Of a stretch of 64,000 bases of DNA, positions 21,937 to 31,562 are shown piece by piece. The first letter of the stretch is position 1. Every line of letters starts with the position of its first letter. The DNA is from an uncultured Paraglaciecola sp. (GTDB lineage: Bacteria > Pseudomonadota > Gammaproteobacteria > Enterobacterales > Alteromonadaceae): contig NZ_CAJWCF010000007.1 in the NCBI RefSeq assembly GCF_913020055.1, positions 19,734-83,733 on the forward strand. Direction: 5' to 3'. Under the pieces are notes generated by a model, which saw nothing but the letters and a program-made list of their open reading frames with translations, ran no database searches and was not told where the DNA came from. The position numbers and the translations under genes are program-made.

Positions 21937-24363
21937 ATGCGTTTTGTTTATTTTTGCCTGTTCGTTCTGTCAACACAGGTTTTTGCTACTGACTCCAAAA
22001 ATCAAACAAGTATTGCTGATTTTACTCAGGATATGTCGCATAAAGCGGGGTTCTTCGATTTTTATTATCAAATTGAACAAGACAAAATTTTTCTGAAAGT
22101 TGACAAGTTTGATCAACCTTTTCTATTTCAAAGTAGTATGCCTCAAGGCATTGGTTCGAATGATATTGGTTTAGATCGTGGTCAGTTAGGTGATACACGA
22201 TTAGTCAAATTTGAACGTTTTGGCAATAAAGTGCTACTTAAGCAGTTGAATACTCAGTATCGCGCTAGTTCTTCTAACCTTGCCGAGCAAGCGAGTATTG
22301 ATGAAGCGTTTGCAGACTCAGTGATTGCTGGTTTTACTGTTGTGGCCGTTGACGGTGATGTAGTGATCATCGATTATTCTAATTTTCTATTATCTGATAT
22401 CCACCAAATTTCCCAGCGTTTAGCTGGTACTAAACAAGGCAGTTATCAGGTCGATTCTAAGCGCAGTGGAGTATATTTAAAGAAAAGTAAGGCCTTCCCA
22501 AAGAATACTGAATTAGAAGCCTTAGTGACCTTTGGAGGCTCTAATGCTGGTCAATATGTCAATCAAGTTACGCCAGATCCTATTAGTATTTCAGTGCATT
22601 TACATCATTCACTAGTCAAGTTACCCGATGCAGATTATCAACCAAGAGAGTTTGTACCTTTTTCTGGCTTTTGGTCTGTGGGTTATCAAGACTATTCGGT
22701 GGCAATTGAAGATAATATGACAAAACAGTTTATCCCTCGTCATCGACTGCATAAGAAACAACCCAACTCACAAGTGAGTGAAGCGATTGAGCCTATCGTT
22801 TATTACCTTGACCCTGGCATACCTGAACCTGTAATGAGCGCACTAAAAGACGGCGCGTTATGGTGGGATCAAGCTTTCAGCGCTATTGGCTACAAAAATG
22901 CCTTTCAAGTGAAAGTGTTACCTGCAGATGCAGATCCTATGGATGTGCGATACAACGTTATCCAGTGGGTACATAGAGCGACACGTGGCTGGTCTTATGG
23001 ATCATCTGTTATTGACCCTAGAACTGGCGAAATTATTAAAGGACATGTCACTTTAGGCTCATTGCGGGTTAAGCAAGATTATTTAATTGCTTTAGGTTTG
23101 ACGAGTCCGTTTAGTGAAGTGGGAGTGGGTGCTGATAGTAAGCCTGATGATCAGGTGGATACCTCTAAACAAAAACAGATGGCGCTTGCCCGTATCCGTC
23201 AACTTTCTGCACACGAGGTGGGGCACACCCTTGGGATTTCTCATAACTTTGCCGCCAGTGAATATGGCCGAGAATCAGTTATGGATTACCCTCATCCTTT
23301 AGTGAGCGTTAAGGACGGCAAGATCAGTTTAGAGAATGCTTACGACGAGGGTATGGGCGAGTGGGACAAATATGTTGTGGCCTATGGTTATCAAGATTTC
23401 CCCGATACTAGTAGCGAAAAACAGGAGTTAAACCGTTTAGTTGTTGATGCTAGAGCCAAAGGTTTTAGGTATCAGTCTGATCCAGATGCCCGTCAATCTC
23501 ATGCAGCTAATGTAGAAGGGCATCTTTGGGACAATGGCTCAGACCCTGTTAGCGAGCTAAGTCGAATCAGCGAAGTGCGCCAAGTAGCCATGGCTAACTT
23601 TGGTCTAAAAACTATTAAAACCGGCGCCACTTTGTCTTCTTTGGAAGAAACTTTTGCACCTATCTATTTGTTACATCGATATCAATTAGATGCTGTAGCT
23701 AAGTTAATTGGTGGGGTGAGTTATGAATATGAATTAAAAGGGGATTATTCAACAGCTAAAGGGGTCCATGTTATTTCTGCTGCTCAGCAAAAAGCCGCGG
23801 TAGAGGCCATGTTGAATACCTTGGAGAGTGATTTTTTGAGTATTCCTAGATCATTGAGCCAACTGATCACGCCAAAAGCCTATGGTGAAAGCCGCAATCG
23901 CGAAAGTTTTAAGGGCCGAACTGGACATACATTCGACCCCATCAGCGCAGCAGAATCTGTAGCTGGATATAGCCTTGGTTTGTTATTAAAAGCTGAGCGC
24001 CTTAATCGTATAGCACAACAACATGAACAACTAAAAGGCACGCCTGATGTAGCTTACTTATTGAATGCATTGTTTAACCAATCAATTAAACACGGTATAG
24101 ACAAAACCTATCCACAGCTGAGCAAACGGGTAAATTATTTAGTTTTGGATCAAGTGGTAAAAGCCATGCAACAAGACAATTTGGCGCCTGAAGTACGAGG
24201 CGATATTGAATTGCAGCTGATTGATTTGCACAAGTGGTTAAAAAATAAAAGTCGCAACGTGCACAACAAAGTGATGGCCCGTCAGTTAGATCAATACTGG
24301 CGTTTGGGCAAGTGGCAATCTCAGTTCAAATTAAAAGCATTACCTCCAGGTTCGCCTATTTAG
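21937..24363 (+). CDS. Secreted zinc-dependent metalloprotease (metzincin type, DUF5117/DUF4953-like)
   Basis: 808 residues from the ATG at 21937, chosen because it has AAGAGA 8 bases upstream and begins a clean signal peptide (MRFVYFCLFVLSTQVFA). The frame stays open further upstream without a good start. The zinc site HEVGHTLGISHN (~426) fits HExxHxxGxxH and is followed by a Met-turn-like SVMDYP. The large N-terminal domain and C-terminal helical region match bacterial zinc-dependent metalloproteases of the DUF5117/DUF4953 group. Probably periplasmic or secreted protein degradation; substrate unknown. The NUDIX gene starts 1 base after its stop. Confidence 0.88.
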   Translation: MRFVYFCLFVLSTQVFATDSKNQTSIADFTQDMSHKAGFFDFYYQIEQDKIFLKVDKFDQPFLFQSSMPQGIGSNDIGLDRGQLGDTRLVKFERFGNKVLLKQLNTQYRASSSNLAEQASIDEAFADSVIAGFTVVAVDGDVVIIDYSNFLLSDIHQISQRLAGTKQGSYQVDSKRSGVYLKKSKAFPKNTELEALVTFGGSNAGQYVNQVTPDPISISVHLHHSLVKLPDADYQPREFVPFSGFWSVGYQDYSVAIEDNMTKQFIPRHRLHKKQPNSQVSEAIEPIVYYLDPGIPEPVMSALKDGALWWDQAFSAIGYKNAFQVKVLPADADPMDVRYNVIQWVHRATRGWSYGSSVIDPRTGEIIKGHVTLGSLRVKQDYLIALGLTSPFSEVGVGADSKPDDQVDTSKQKQMALARIRQLSAHEVGHTLGISHNFAASEYGRESVMDYPHPLVSVKDGKISLENAYDEGMGEWDKYVVAYGYQDFPDTSSEKQELNRLVVDARAKGFRYQSDPDARQSHAANVEGHLWDNGSDPVSELSRISEVRQVAMANFGLKTIKTGATLSSLEETFAPIYLLHRYQLDAVAKLIGGVSYEYELKGDYSTAKGVHVISAAQQKAAVEAMLNTLESDFLSIPRSLSQLITPKAYGESRNRESFKGRTGHTFDPISAAESVAGYSLGLLLKAERLNRIAQQHEQLKGTPDVAYLLNALFNQSIKHGIDKTYPQLSKRVNYLVLDQVVKAMQQDNLAPEVRGDIELQLIDLHKWLKNKSRNVHNKVMARQLDQYWRLGKWQSQFKLKALPPGSPI

Positions 24364-24364
24364 C

Positions 24365-24877
24365 ATGCAAAACACTCCTTCACCTTTGTTTTGCGTAAAA
24401 TGCGCTCAGCCAAGTCTAGTGCAGCACGGTGAAAAGGCCTATCGATGCAATGAATGTGACTTTGTTTATTTTCATAATGTCGCTGCTGCGGTGGGGGCGC
24501 TAATTGTTTGTAATGGACAAATATTGCTGGTGGAAAGGGCGCAGCAACCCGCTAAAGGCAAGTTGGATTTGCCCGGTGGTTTTGTGGATTACAACGAGTC
24601 AAATGAACAAGCGTTAAAACGTGAGTTGCTTGAAGAATTACAATTACCTGTCAATGATATGCGGTATCTTTTTTCTTGTCCCAATCGTTACCTATACAAA
24701 GACATTCTCTAGTCAACATTAGATAGTTTTTTTGAAATCAAGTTAGAGGTTAAACCTTGTATAGTTTTACAAGAACAAGAGGTAAGTCGTTACTTTTGGC
24801 TAGATCAGGCGAGTGTGGATGTTGAGCAACTTGCTTTTGAATCGGGGCAACGGGCGCTGGCGATGTACTTGAAATAA
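24365..24877 (+). pseudogene. NUDIX hydrolase with zinc ribbon, interrupted by in-frame TAG
   Basis: From the ATG at 24365 the frame gives a zinc ribbon (CVKC...CNEC, ~9-36) and a NUDIX box (~77-99; G-x5-E-x7-RE-x2-EE, with Q in place of the last Gly). A TAG at 24710-24712 stops it at 115 residues. The same frame then continues without further stops to TAA at 24875-24877, giving a normal NUDIX C-terminus, for 170 residues in all. A Tyr codon (TAC/TAT) would be the obvious ancestor. It is either a nonsense pseudogene, a sequencing error, or read through. Normal members hydrolyse nucleoside diphosphate derivatives. Confidence 0.85.
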
Positions 24878-24889
24878 CACTCAGATATA

Positions 24890-24934
24890 AAAAAAGGAGG
24901 GTATAAAACATTAAGTCTTATACCCTCCTTTTTT
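24890..24934. terminator. Bidirectional Rho-independent terminator
   Basis: Perfect 17-bp stem (24890-24906 with 24918-24934; core GGAGGGTATAA) with an 11-base loop, flanked by A and T runs on both sides, between the convergent NUDIX gene and the gene at 24950-26380. It can serve both strands. Confidence 0.93.
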
Positions 24935-24949
24935 CATTTTAAATTAGCT

Positions 24950-26380
24950 TTAACCGCGATAGCCGAAGAATTTATGTTTAATAATTTCGTCTGCTACACC
25001 GTCAGGCAAATTCTTTTGCCAATCACCTTGACCGCTAGCAAGTTGTTTTAGGATCTTACGAGAATAGATATTAAACAATGCCGGATCGCTACATTCGATA
25101 CCGTGCAGGAAGCCGTTTTCTAATAAATGACGATACAAAAAGCGTAAATGGTCTGGTACTTTCACATCAGTAAATTCGGTTACTTGACCATCTTCATCCA
25201 TTTCTGGGTAGATGAATATACGCGTGTTGTCTGGAAATAATTTTCCAAACCCTTCTAAGATCCCACCTTCTACACCGCGATAGAAGTTCTCATCGAAAAT
25301 CTGCTTAACATTGACCATGCCCATCACTATACCAATTTGTAATTGAGTAAACTGACGGAAGTAAGCCCTAAGTGAAAAGTAACGGGTGTAATCCGAGACC
25401 ATAACGTTATAACCAAGGGAGTTGAGCAACTGCACTCTAGCCACAATGTCACTTTCTGGTACTTTTGCATCGTTACCGTGGGCATCGTTAAGGGATATTT
25501 CGGCAATAGCAATAGTGTTGCTAGGATCTACTCCAGGCAGCGCAGAAAAGGAATTTTGCCCCTGCTCTATCATATCTACATTTAATTTTGTCACTGGGCG
25601 GAAAGAGCCACGAATGGTGAGAATGTTTTTCTTATATAACATCTCAGCAGGTACTGCCACACTGCCATCGGGTTTAAACATGATGGCACGGGTTTTCCAG
25701 CTACGGATGAGGTGGATGTTTTTAATTCTATTATCAGCATCTTCAAAGTAAGGGCCTTCAAAATCGATTGAATCAATTTCAATACGATTGGCTTTCATAC
25801 CGTCAGTTAATGAATCAATAATTTGCTTTGGATTTTCGAAATAATAATAGGCGGCATAAATAAGGTTTACCCCTAATACACCCAATGCTTGTTGTTGTGC
25901 TTCGGCATTGTCATCAAACATTCTGACATGCACCGTAATATTGGACGGTTTAGCTCCTGGGTACATCTGCACTCTAATACCGCACCAAGCATGGCATTCA
26001 TTTTTTCGATTAAAACTTTTAGCCGAAACAGTCGCTGCGTAGGTAAAATAGCGTGACGACTTTGAGCGGATATCACCGACTCTGTCTACTACCAAATCGA
26101 ACTCTTGTTCCATCATGGCTTTGACACGGCCTTTACTGACATATCGTCCGTCTTCTTGTACACCGTAGATTGCGTCTGAGAACTTCATGTCATAAGCAGA
26201 CATGGTTTTGGCGATAGTGCCCGCCGCTGCGCCTGCTAAGAAAAATTGTCTGGCTACTTCTTGCCCAGCGCCAATCTCTACTATTGTGCCGTACTTCTTT
26301 TCATCAAGGTTAATGCGCAACGCTTTTTGAGTCGTTGAGCGGGAACTCACACTGTTACGAGACTCGATTTTTTTATCCAT
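24950..26380 (-). CDS. Conserved protein of unknown function
   Basis: 476 residues with a good GGAG ribosome-binding site. No signal peptide or membrane segment. The N-terminal IGAGQEVARQFF, GAAAGTIAKTMSAYD and SDAIYG segments belong to a family widespread in Bacteroidetes and some marine Gammaproteobacteria. I recall it often being labelled nicotinate-nucleotide adenylyltransferase, but the HxGH motif expected for that enzyme is not visible, so I do not endorse the name. It is a single-gene unit between a strong terminator and a 252-bp gap. Likely a cytoplasmic enzyme; reaction unknown. Confidence 0.8.
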   Translation of the reverse strand: MDKKIESRNSVSSRSTTQKALRINLDEKKYGTIVEIGAGQEVARQFFLAGAAAGTIAKTMSAYDMKFSDAIYGVQEDGRYVSKGRVKAMMEQEFDLVVDRVGDIRSKSSRYFTYAATVSAKSFNRKNECHAWCGIRVQMYPGAKPSNITVHVRMFDDNAEAQQQALGVLGVNLIYAAYYYFENPKQIIDSLTDGMKANRIEIDSIDFEGPYFEDADNRIKNIHLIRSWKTRAIMFKPDGSVAVPAEMLYKKNILTIRGSFRPVTKLNVDMIEQGQNSFSALPGVDPSNTIAIAEISLNDAHGNDAKVPESDIVARVQLLNSLGYNVMVSDYTRYFSLRAYFRQFTQLQIGIVMGMVNVKQIFDENFYRGVEGGILEGFGKLFPDNTRIFIYPEMDEDGQVTEFTDVKVPDHLRFLYRHLLENGFLHGIECSDPALFNIYSRKILKQLASGQGDWQKNLPDGVADEIIKHKFFGYRG

Positions 26381-26632
26381 GATTTCTCCAAAGGAAGTGG
26401 CAAATAATTGAATACCACTATTGTAGCCTTTTTTTGTCAGAGCGATAAATCTAAATTTTAATTATAACGATGACTAATTCATTGAATAATATAATGAAAA
26501 GTTAATGGGACGTTAAAATGGTGGTGCATACTATAAGAAAGAGCAGTGACTAGAAGTTAGTCCCTAGAAAAAACAACAGCAACAGGTATTTCACCGCAGA
26601 AGAGCATGAAGCCAGAGAAAAGCACTGGTTAA

Positions 26633-27220
26633 CTAACAACGCAAATGGTTACCACTGCGGGTAATACCTAAGATTATGCCTGTTTGGTCAAAGGCTATTT
26701 CTACTGCATCACCATTGATTATATTGGTATCTATTTGTTGCATATTGCTGAGCGCGGCTATCAGCTCTTTAGATAATTGTAGTACTTCATTATCACAACT
26801 TCTTAATTGCCATCCTTCATCCATAAGTTGCAAAGCGGCTTTGGTTTTGTGGTGAGCCGCATAGGTTTGTTTTTGGGCTAAATAATTTTTGTAATGGGCA
26901 GCATAACGATTTTTGAAACTATCAGGTAAGTCTTCAGTTTTAGTCTCCAACGAATGCAATTGTACGACTTGGTAATGCAATTCAGATGAAACCTGATTTG
27001 GCTGTTGAATCAATAACAAACTCAAAAGCAGCAAAGTGCTGGCAGCAACAGCGACGTAACTGATACGCCTAAAAATATAAGCAGTACTTTGGTTATCTTG
27101 CTGCTGGGCCAATACTTTACGTTTTATTGAAGCTGGGGCAGAGTGTTGAAGTTTACGTTTAGCGTAAAGTTGTTCAAGTGAATCTTCATTGTGCTGATTG
27201 TGTTCATTTGGTTTAGTCAT
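26633..27220 (-). CDS. Putative anti-sigma factor (membrane protein)
   Basis: 195 residues with one membrane helix (~48-66, after RRISYVAVAAS). The N-terminal ~45 residues are cytoplasmic and charged, the remaining ~125 periplasmic. There is no ZAS zinc motif and no recognised domain. Its start overlaps the end of the ECF sigma gene by 8 bp, the usual place for the cognate anti-sigma factor. The role is inferred from position and topology. Confidence 0.7.
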   Translation of the reverse strand: MTKPNEHNQHNEDSLEQLYAKRKLQHSAPASIKRKVLAQQQDNQSTAYIFRRISYVAVAASTLLLLSLLLIQQPNQVSSELHYQVVQLHSLETKTEDLPDSFKNRYAAHYKNYLAQKQTYAAHHKTKAALQLMDEGWQLRSCDNEVLQLSKELIAALSNMQQIDTNIINGDAVEIAFDQTGIILGITRSGNHLRC

Positions 27221-27791
27221 GATTTTCCCCGCACTGCTTATCTAGCACTTTGCGTATATTGTCTTTGGCATATCGAAGCCTACTTTTCACTGTTTCAATT
27301 GGACAGTGGGTGATGTTGGCAATGTCTTGTAAGGTAAAGCCCTCTTGCTGCAAACAAAATGCTTCTCTTTGCTCAAAGGCCAGAGACAGGAGTCCATGAT
27401 CAAAAAGAACACTGATATCCCCATCATCTAAGTTAGCTTCAATATTTTGTCCACTGTCAGCTAGTTGTTCCGTCTGGTTAATAGTAGGTTTGTTACGTCG
27501 GTATTCATCAATAAGTTGGTTGCGAGCTAGCGTAAACAACCAAGATTTAAACTGCCCTGAGTGTTGATAAAGATGCTTTTTTTCTATGACTTTTAGCCAG
27601 GTTTTTTGACAAATATCCTTGGCGAGCGTTGGATCGGAAAGAGTGAGTACAAAATGAAATAAGTCGTTGCCACAAGCATCGTACAACTGGGTGAGCAATG
27701 CCCTGTCGCCTGACTGGGCATAACGTAACATCAGGCTCTCATTATTCGTTCTATCGAAGAACCTAGCTTTTAAAGTCAATGCAAAACTCAT
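27213..27791 (-). CDS. ECF-type RNA polymerase sigma factor
   Basis: 192 residues. Region 2 is visible in the stretch with LYDACGNDLFHFVL and FKSWLFTLARNQLIDEYRR (~75-95); region 4 in FCLQQEGFTLQDIANITHC followed by the recognition helix VKSRLRYAKDNIRKVL. A strong AAGGAG precedes the ATG. It lies 61 bp downstream of a tonB gene and overlaps the putative anti-sigma gene, giving a tonB-sigma-anti-sigma unit. Its regulon is unknown. Confidence 0.9.
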   Translation of the reverse strand: MSFALTLKARFFDRTNNESLMLRYAQSGDRALLTQLYDACGNDLFHFVLTLSDPTLAKDICQKTWLKVIEKKHLYQHSGQFKSWLFTLARNQLIDEYRRNKPTINQTEQLADSGQNIEANLDDGDISVLFDHGLLSLAFEQREAFCLQQEGFTLQDIANITHCPIETVKSRLRYAKDNIRKVLDKQCGENHD

Positions 27792-27852
27792 AAACGCTCC
27801 TTATTAGCCTTGCCCACGCTTCAAACTGAATGCGTGCACAGCTTGTTGCAAA

Positions 27853-28494
27853 TTAACTCGCTAATTTAAAGTCTAACATCACCATCATGCCATCTTGAGC
27901 TTGTGCTTTACCAGTTTGGATATTTGGTTTGTACTTCCATTTTGCCAATGCACGTCGTGCAGCTTGATTGAAGGTGCGTTTAGGTTCGGCATCTAACACT
28001 TGAATATTGTTGACAGTGCCTGAGGGAGTAATCGAAAACCTTAACTTTACCCAACCTTCAATACCGTCTCTAGCAGCAATTGATGGATATTTAGGTTCTA
28101 CCCTAACTAAAGGCCTAGCATCTCCTCCACCCGAGTCAAAAGTAGGGTTTATTTTATTTCGAATTACAGGCGCGCCAATATTAGAAACAAACAGAGTCGG
28201 ATCGAGTCCCTGATCAGGATCTGATTCAATTATCTTAACCACTAATTTAGGTTTGGGCACAGGAATAGGTTTAGGTTTGATTCTGACCCGCTCCGTAGTC
28301 GGTTTGTCCTCGATGAGTTGACCCAATAAAATCATGGTGTTTTCGGTCACTTTGGGAGGCATGATTTGATCATTCGCAATGAGCTTTTGCATACCAACAA
28401 ACAACCCAAACGTAATGAGTGTGGCAACTACTGTGATAGCAATGAATTTATTCAGTTTAAAGTGGTTAAGAGTAAGCGCTGGCAGTGTGTGCAT
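27853..28494 (-). CDS. TonB family energy transducer
   Basis: 213 residues: an N-terminal inner-membrane helix (~18-36), a Pro/Lys-rich periplasmic spacer (RIKPKPIPVPKPKLVVK), and a C-terminal TonB domain (GIEGWVKLRFSITPSGT, then AARRALAKWKYKP). It transmits proton-motive force to outer-membrane receptors. No exbB or exbD gene is adjacent, so it borrows these from elsewhere. GGAG precedes the ATG. It could energise the BtuB-like receptor encoded 10 kb away, but that is only a possibility. Confidence 0.9.
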   Translation of the reverse strand: MHTLPALTLNHFKLNKFIAITVVATLITFGLFVGMQKLIANDQIMPPKVTENTMILLGQLIEDKPTTERVRIKPKPIPVPKPKLVVKIIESDPDQGLDPTLFVSNIGAPVIRNKINPTFDSGGGDARPLVRVEPKYPSIAARDGIEGWVKLRFSITPSGTVNNIQVLDAEPKRTFNQAARRALAKWKYKPNIQTGKAQAQDGMMVMLDFKLAS

Positions 28495-28599
28495 AGTATT
28501 TCTCCGTTGGTTTCATAGGAGTAACGAAACACAATGGAAAAAGGGGTGATTGTTTTTAAAGTTTATTTTATTTTTTGAGTCACCTATAAATATGAGGGT

Positions 28600-29434
28600 T
28601 TAAATTATCACCTTTGCAAGGTCCTTAACCCTTAATCCTTTCCAGTCAGAATCGAAAATAATGCTGTCTACTAGATCTTGAGCATCTTTCAAGGTCGAAC
28701 TTTTCATATTCCCATGGAACTTGAAGTATCGAGTGTTTATGCCAGGGTTTTCTTCTATGAACTCAGTAAACAAGCCATGCCAGACTGCGGCCTTAAAGTT
28801 ATCTTCTTTTTTTAAATAACATAAAATATAAAACTCAAAAATTTCCGGTGCCAGGTCATTTAAAAATTCTGTACGCCCGAGCAATAAATCAGCAATTTTT
28901 CTGGCATCATCCATACTCCGTGTTGCTGCTTCAGCCATCATCACAGTGTAAACATCTTGATGCACATTTTCTGTCATTTTCACACCGTTAACCATCGACT
29001 CCCAATAGTCAGTATTACCTGTTTTTTTGTAAAGCCATAAGTTGATTGCAGGTCTTACCCCTTTAGTTTCTTTGACTATTCTATTTTGATAGGTGGGTAT
29101 ATTAGCAATGGTTTGAAAGCGTGATATTTCATCTGATTTTTGTCTAGCACTTTGTGCTAAAACAACATTCTCAAGGCAGGCTTTGTATTTATCTAACACG
29201 GTAAGAGCAATGTAGGCTTTATTCACTGTTTTATTGCGACTATGGTTAACAAGCGCACGAATAGATTCAGCATCTTTGGATGCTACATAAAGCACCATCG
29301 TGTGTTAAATCGCATATTTCTTGGTAGGTGTCGTCACTACATAACATCACAGCCGAGCCGGTAACATCCTCGGATTCATTCTTCGAGCATGAAAATAAAG
29401 TTACAGATAAAAAGACAAAAAAAATATTGCGCAT
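28600..29434 (-). pseudogene. DUF2989-like lipoprotein, interrupted by a frameshift
   Basis: The frame from ATG 29434 encodes a lipoprotein signal (FFVFLSVTLFSC) and a Cys-rich segment ending CSIQRC before a TGA. A second frame, shifted +1, carries the rest (from ~ESIRALVNHSRN to the stop at 28600). Skipping the T of that TGA gives CSIQRC-ESIRALV without gap or extra residue, matching the C-x3-R-x2-[LI] layout I associate with DUF2989 lipoproteins. The joined product is ~277 residues. Causes could be a one-base insertion, a sequencing error, or +1 recoding at UGA. Function of the family is unknown. Confidence 0.72.
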
Positions 29435-29767
29435 TAACGTTTTCACAAAATGATGATGATCGCGTATGGGAAGAATAAGCGCTATTCCGATTCTAAGCAA
29501 TGTTAAAAAATAGAATTGAAGGATGCCATTATGAAACAAAAATCAACCTATGCATCGAGATAACTTACGAGCTCTTTTATTACCTAAGGGCATTGCTTTC
29601 CTGAGTGCGTGACTATCTTTTATTCGACTTACCTTTTTTGTGCAACATAAAACGGATTTGCCCTAATTTTATTTACCTGACTGCCTACAAAACTATCAGT
29701 TATTGTTCGATTATCGATTACTCTGCGGTATCCTATTGTTACTTTCCCATACAAGGTAGTTGTACAC

Positions 29768-30679
29768 ATGTTTCGCTTTTCTTTTTCGCGCCTGCACTTA
29801 CCAACAAGGCTTTTTGCTGTAGCACTTATATTTTCATCTATTAATGGCTGTGCAAACTATTATGGGTCTAATGAACATCAGAACGATGAACTACCAGTGA
29901 GTCTGGTTTTAAAAGTTGACGATTTAGCCGTGGCGATTGAACAAGCCGAAGCGTTACCTTTGCGCTCAACCCTAGTGGTATTTGACATTGATGATACCTT
30001 ACTAACCGCCACTGAATTTTTTGGTAGTGATAAATGGTATGACTGGCAACGGGGCAGGGCGCTAAGTCCAAATGGCCAAGCGTTAGTGATAGACGAAACT
30101 GATAAAGTCAGTTGTTTGTTTGATATATTGGGAATGACCTATGAAATCGCCACCAACCGCCCCACACAACAAAATATGGCAACCTTAGTCAAACAAGTTG
30201 AGAACGATCTAGTAGTTTTGACCGCCCGTTCTGGCGACTATCGTGCAGCGACCAAAAGAGAGCTAGGTCACAATGGTTTAGATTTTAGTGACAAAGCGTT
30301 GGTGACGGCGGATATTGGTTATCACTATGATTTCACCCTTGGTGGACGCACCGCCAGAATAAGTTATGTAGATGGTGTTTTTATGGTGCAAGGGATGGAC
30401 AAGGGAGTGTTGTTATTAGATTTATTGGCACGAACTGAGCGGAAATATGAGGCTGTGGTGTTTGTGGATGATAAAACCCACAATATTAATAATATGGCTA
30501 ACGCGTTACGAAAAGCCGGCATCGATTTTTATGGTTTTCATTACACCAAAGTTAATAAAACTGTATCTGCCCAAGAAGTGAAACATGCTCAGGCGGCTGC
30601 GAGTGATTTAGCTAAGTTACTCAAAGGTCATTTTGTCGAACGAGCCAATCTAATAACCAATGGTAGCTGTGCATATTAG
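29768..30679 (+). CDS. HAD-like DUF2608 lipoprotein
   Basis: 303 residues with a signal peptide and lipobox-like SSINGC. The catalytic HAD motif I, VVFDIDDTLL (~72-81), is intact. Later motifs fit: VLTARSGDYR (motif II-like Thr) and AVVFVDDKTHN (motif IV acidic pair). This matches DUF2608, HAD-superfamily proteins found in Legionella, Vibrio and Alteromonadales envelopes. Probably a periplasmic phosphatase or phosphotransferase; substrate unknown. AAGG sits 10 bases before the ATG. Confidence 0.85.
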   Translation: MFRFSFSRLHLPTRLFAVALIFSSINGCANYYGSNEHQNDELPVSLVLKVDDLAVAIEQAEALPLRSTLVVFDIDDTLLTATEFFGSDKWYDWQRGRALSPNGQALVIDETDKVSCLFDILGMTYEIATNRPTQQNMATLVKQVENDLVVLTARSGDYRAATKRELGHNGLDFSDKALVTADIGYHYDFTLGGRTARISYVDGVFMVQGMDKGVLLLDLLARTERKYEAVVFVDDKTHNINNMANALRKAGIDFYGFHYTKVNKTVSAQEVKHAQAAASDLAKLLKGHFVERANLITNGSCAY

Positions 30680-30794
30680 TTGGTATTTCATTTTCTAAAA
30701 TTAGGATGAGTGTCTTTATAGATTCATCTACTTTGTCGAAACATAACAAGACATCTCATAGCTAGCGCCAAAGTGTTCACCTTTTGTAGATGAA

Positions 30795-31562
30795 TTATCT
30801 AAGTTTGATTCTTCCATCTAAGGCTTTTTCAAGAAAATCCACTCTTGCTAAAATTTTGTCCCGAGCATCACAATCGTAACAACGTTTTAGCATGTTTCTG
30901 ATTGAAGAGAGTTCATCCTTTGCACTATCCACATCTTCTCTCAGTAACTTCATCAGCGCTAGGCGATGATGAGCGTTATACAGATTTTTGTTTAAAATCA
31001 CTGCTGTATTGAAGTTTTTCTCTGCTTCTTCAGCGCGGCCTAACTGAATTTGTGACATGCCTGTCATGTATAGTTGGAAGCCTCGATTATTACATGTACG
31101 TTTTCTCAACACATCATTAGGATCTTCGTTAGTGCGAGCAGACTGAGAAATAGAAGCGGTAGAAATGTTCCCTGAACTCGATTGGCTATATTGACTTGAG
31201 TTACTTGCTGTTTGGTTGGCCAACATGTTTTGATCTATTTGGCTGTTAATCAGCCCGTTAATTCCCGCTTTTTTGTTGCGTTCTGCTCGTAATGCACATT
31301 TGGCATTTTTCTTAAATTCAACCTCTGCTAATTCAAAATTACCCGAGTTGAATGCTTGTAAAGCAGCATCACCATAAACGGCTGTCACTTCAATTCGTTC
31401 AATTTTATCAGAGGCTTCTTGCTCAGCCTTAGCCTCTGCGGTTTCTTGCGCATAAGAATAAAAAGACAGGGAAGCAATTAATAATCCAATGCTTACTTTT
31501 AAACCCAAGCCTGTCTGCGTAGTGAGTTTCAATAGATTATAAAACGCGGTTATTTTGCACAT
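30795..31562 (-). CDS. Exported protein with TPR-like repeats
   Basis: 255 residues from the ATG at 31562, chosen because AGGAAGAGA lies just upstream; two in-frame ATGs 36-42 bases earlier lack this. A signal peptide ends near SFYSYAQ. A short IERIEVTAVYGD segment resembles the start of many TonB-dependent receptors. TPR-like helices follow: AALQAFNSGNFELAEVEFKK, then a Ser/Asn/Gln-rich linker (~105-145) and GMSQIQLGRAEEAEKNF with two more helices. Two Cys pairs may form disulfides. Role unknown. Confidence 0.8.
   Translation of the reverse strand: MCKITAFYNLLKLTTQTGLGLKVSIGLLIASLSFYSYAQETAEAKAEQEASDKIERIEVTAVYGDAALQAFNSGNFELAEVEFKKNAKCALRAERNKKAGINGLINSQIDQNMLANQTASNSSQYSQSSSGNISTASISQSARTNEDPNDVLRKRTCNNRGFQLYMTGMSQIQLGRAEEAEKNFNTAVILNKNLYNAHHRLALMKLLREDVDSAKDELSSIRNMLKRCYDCDARDKILARVDFLEKALDGRIKLR

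Noticed and set aside
29605..29844. A 79-codon frame on the plus strand
   Set aside because: It overlaps the start of the DUF2608 lipoprotein in another frame, has no ribosome-binding site and shows no domain.
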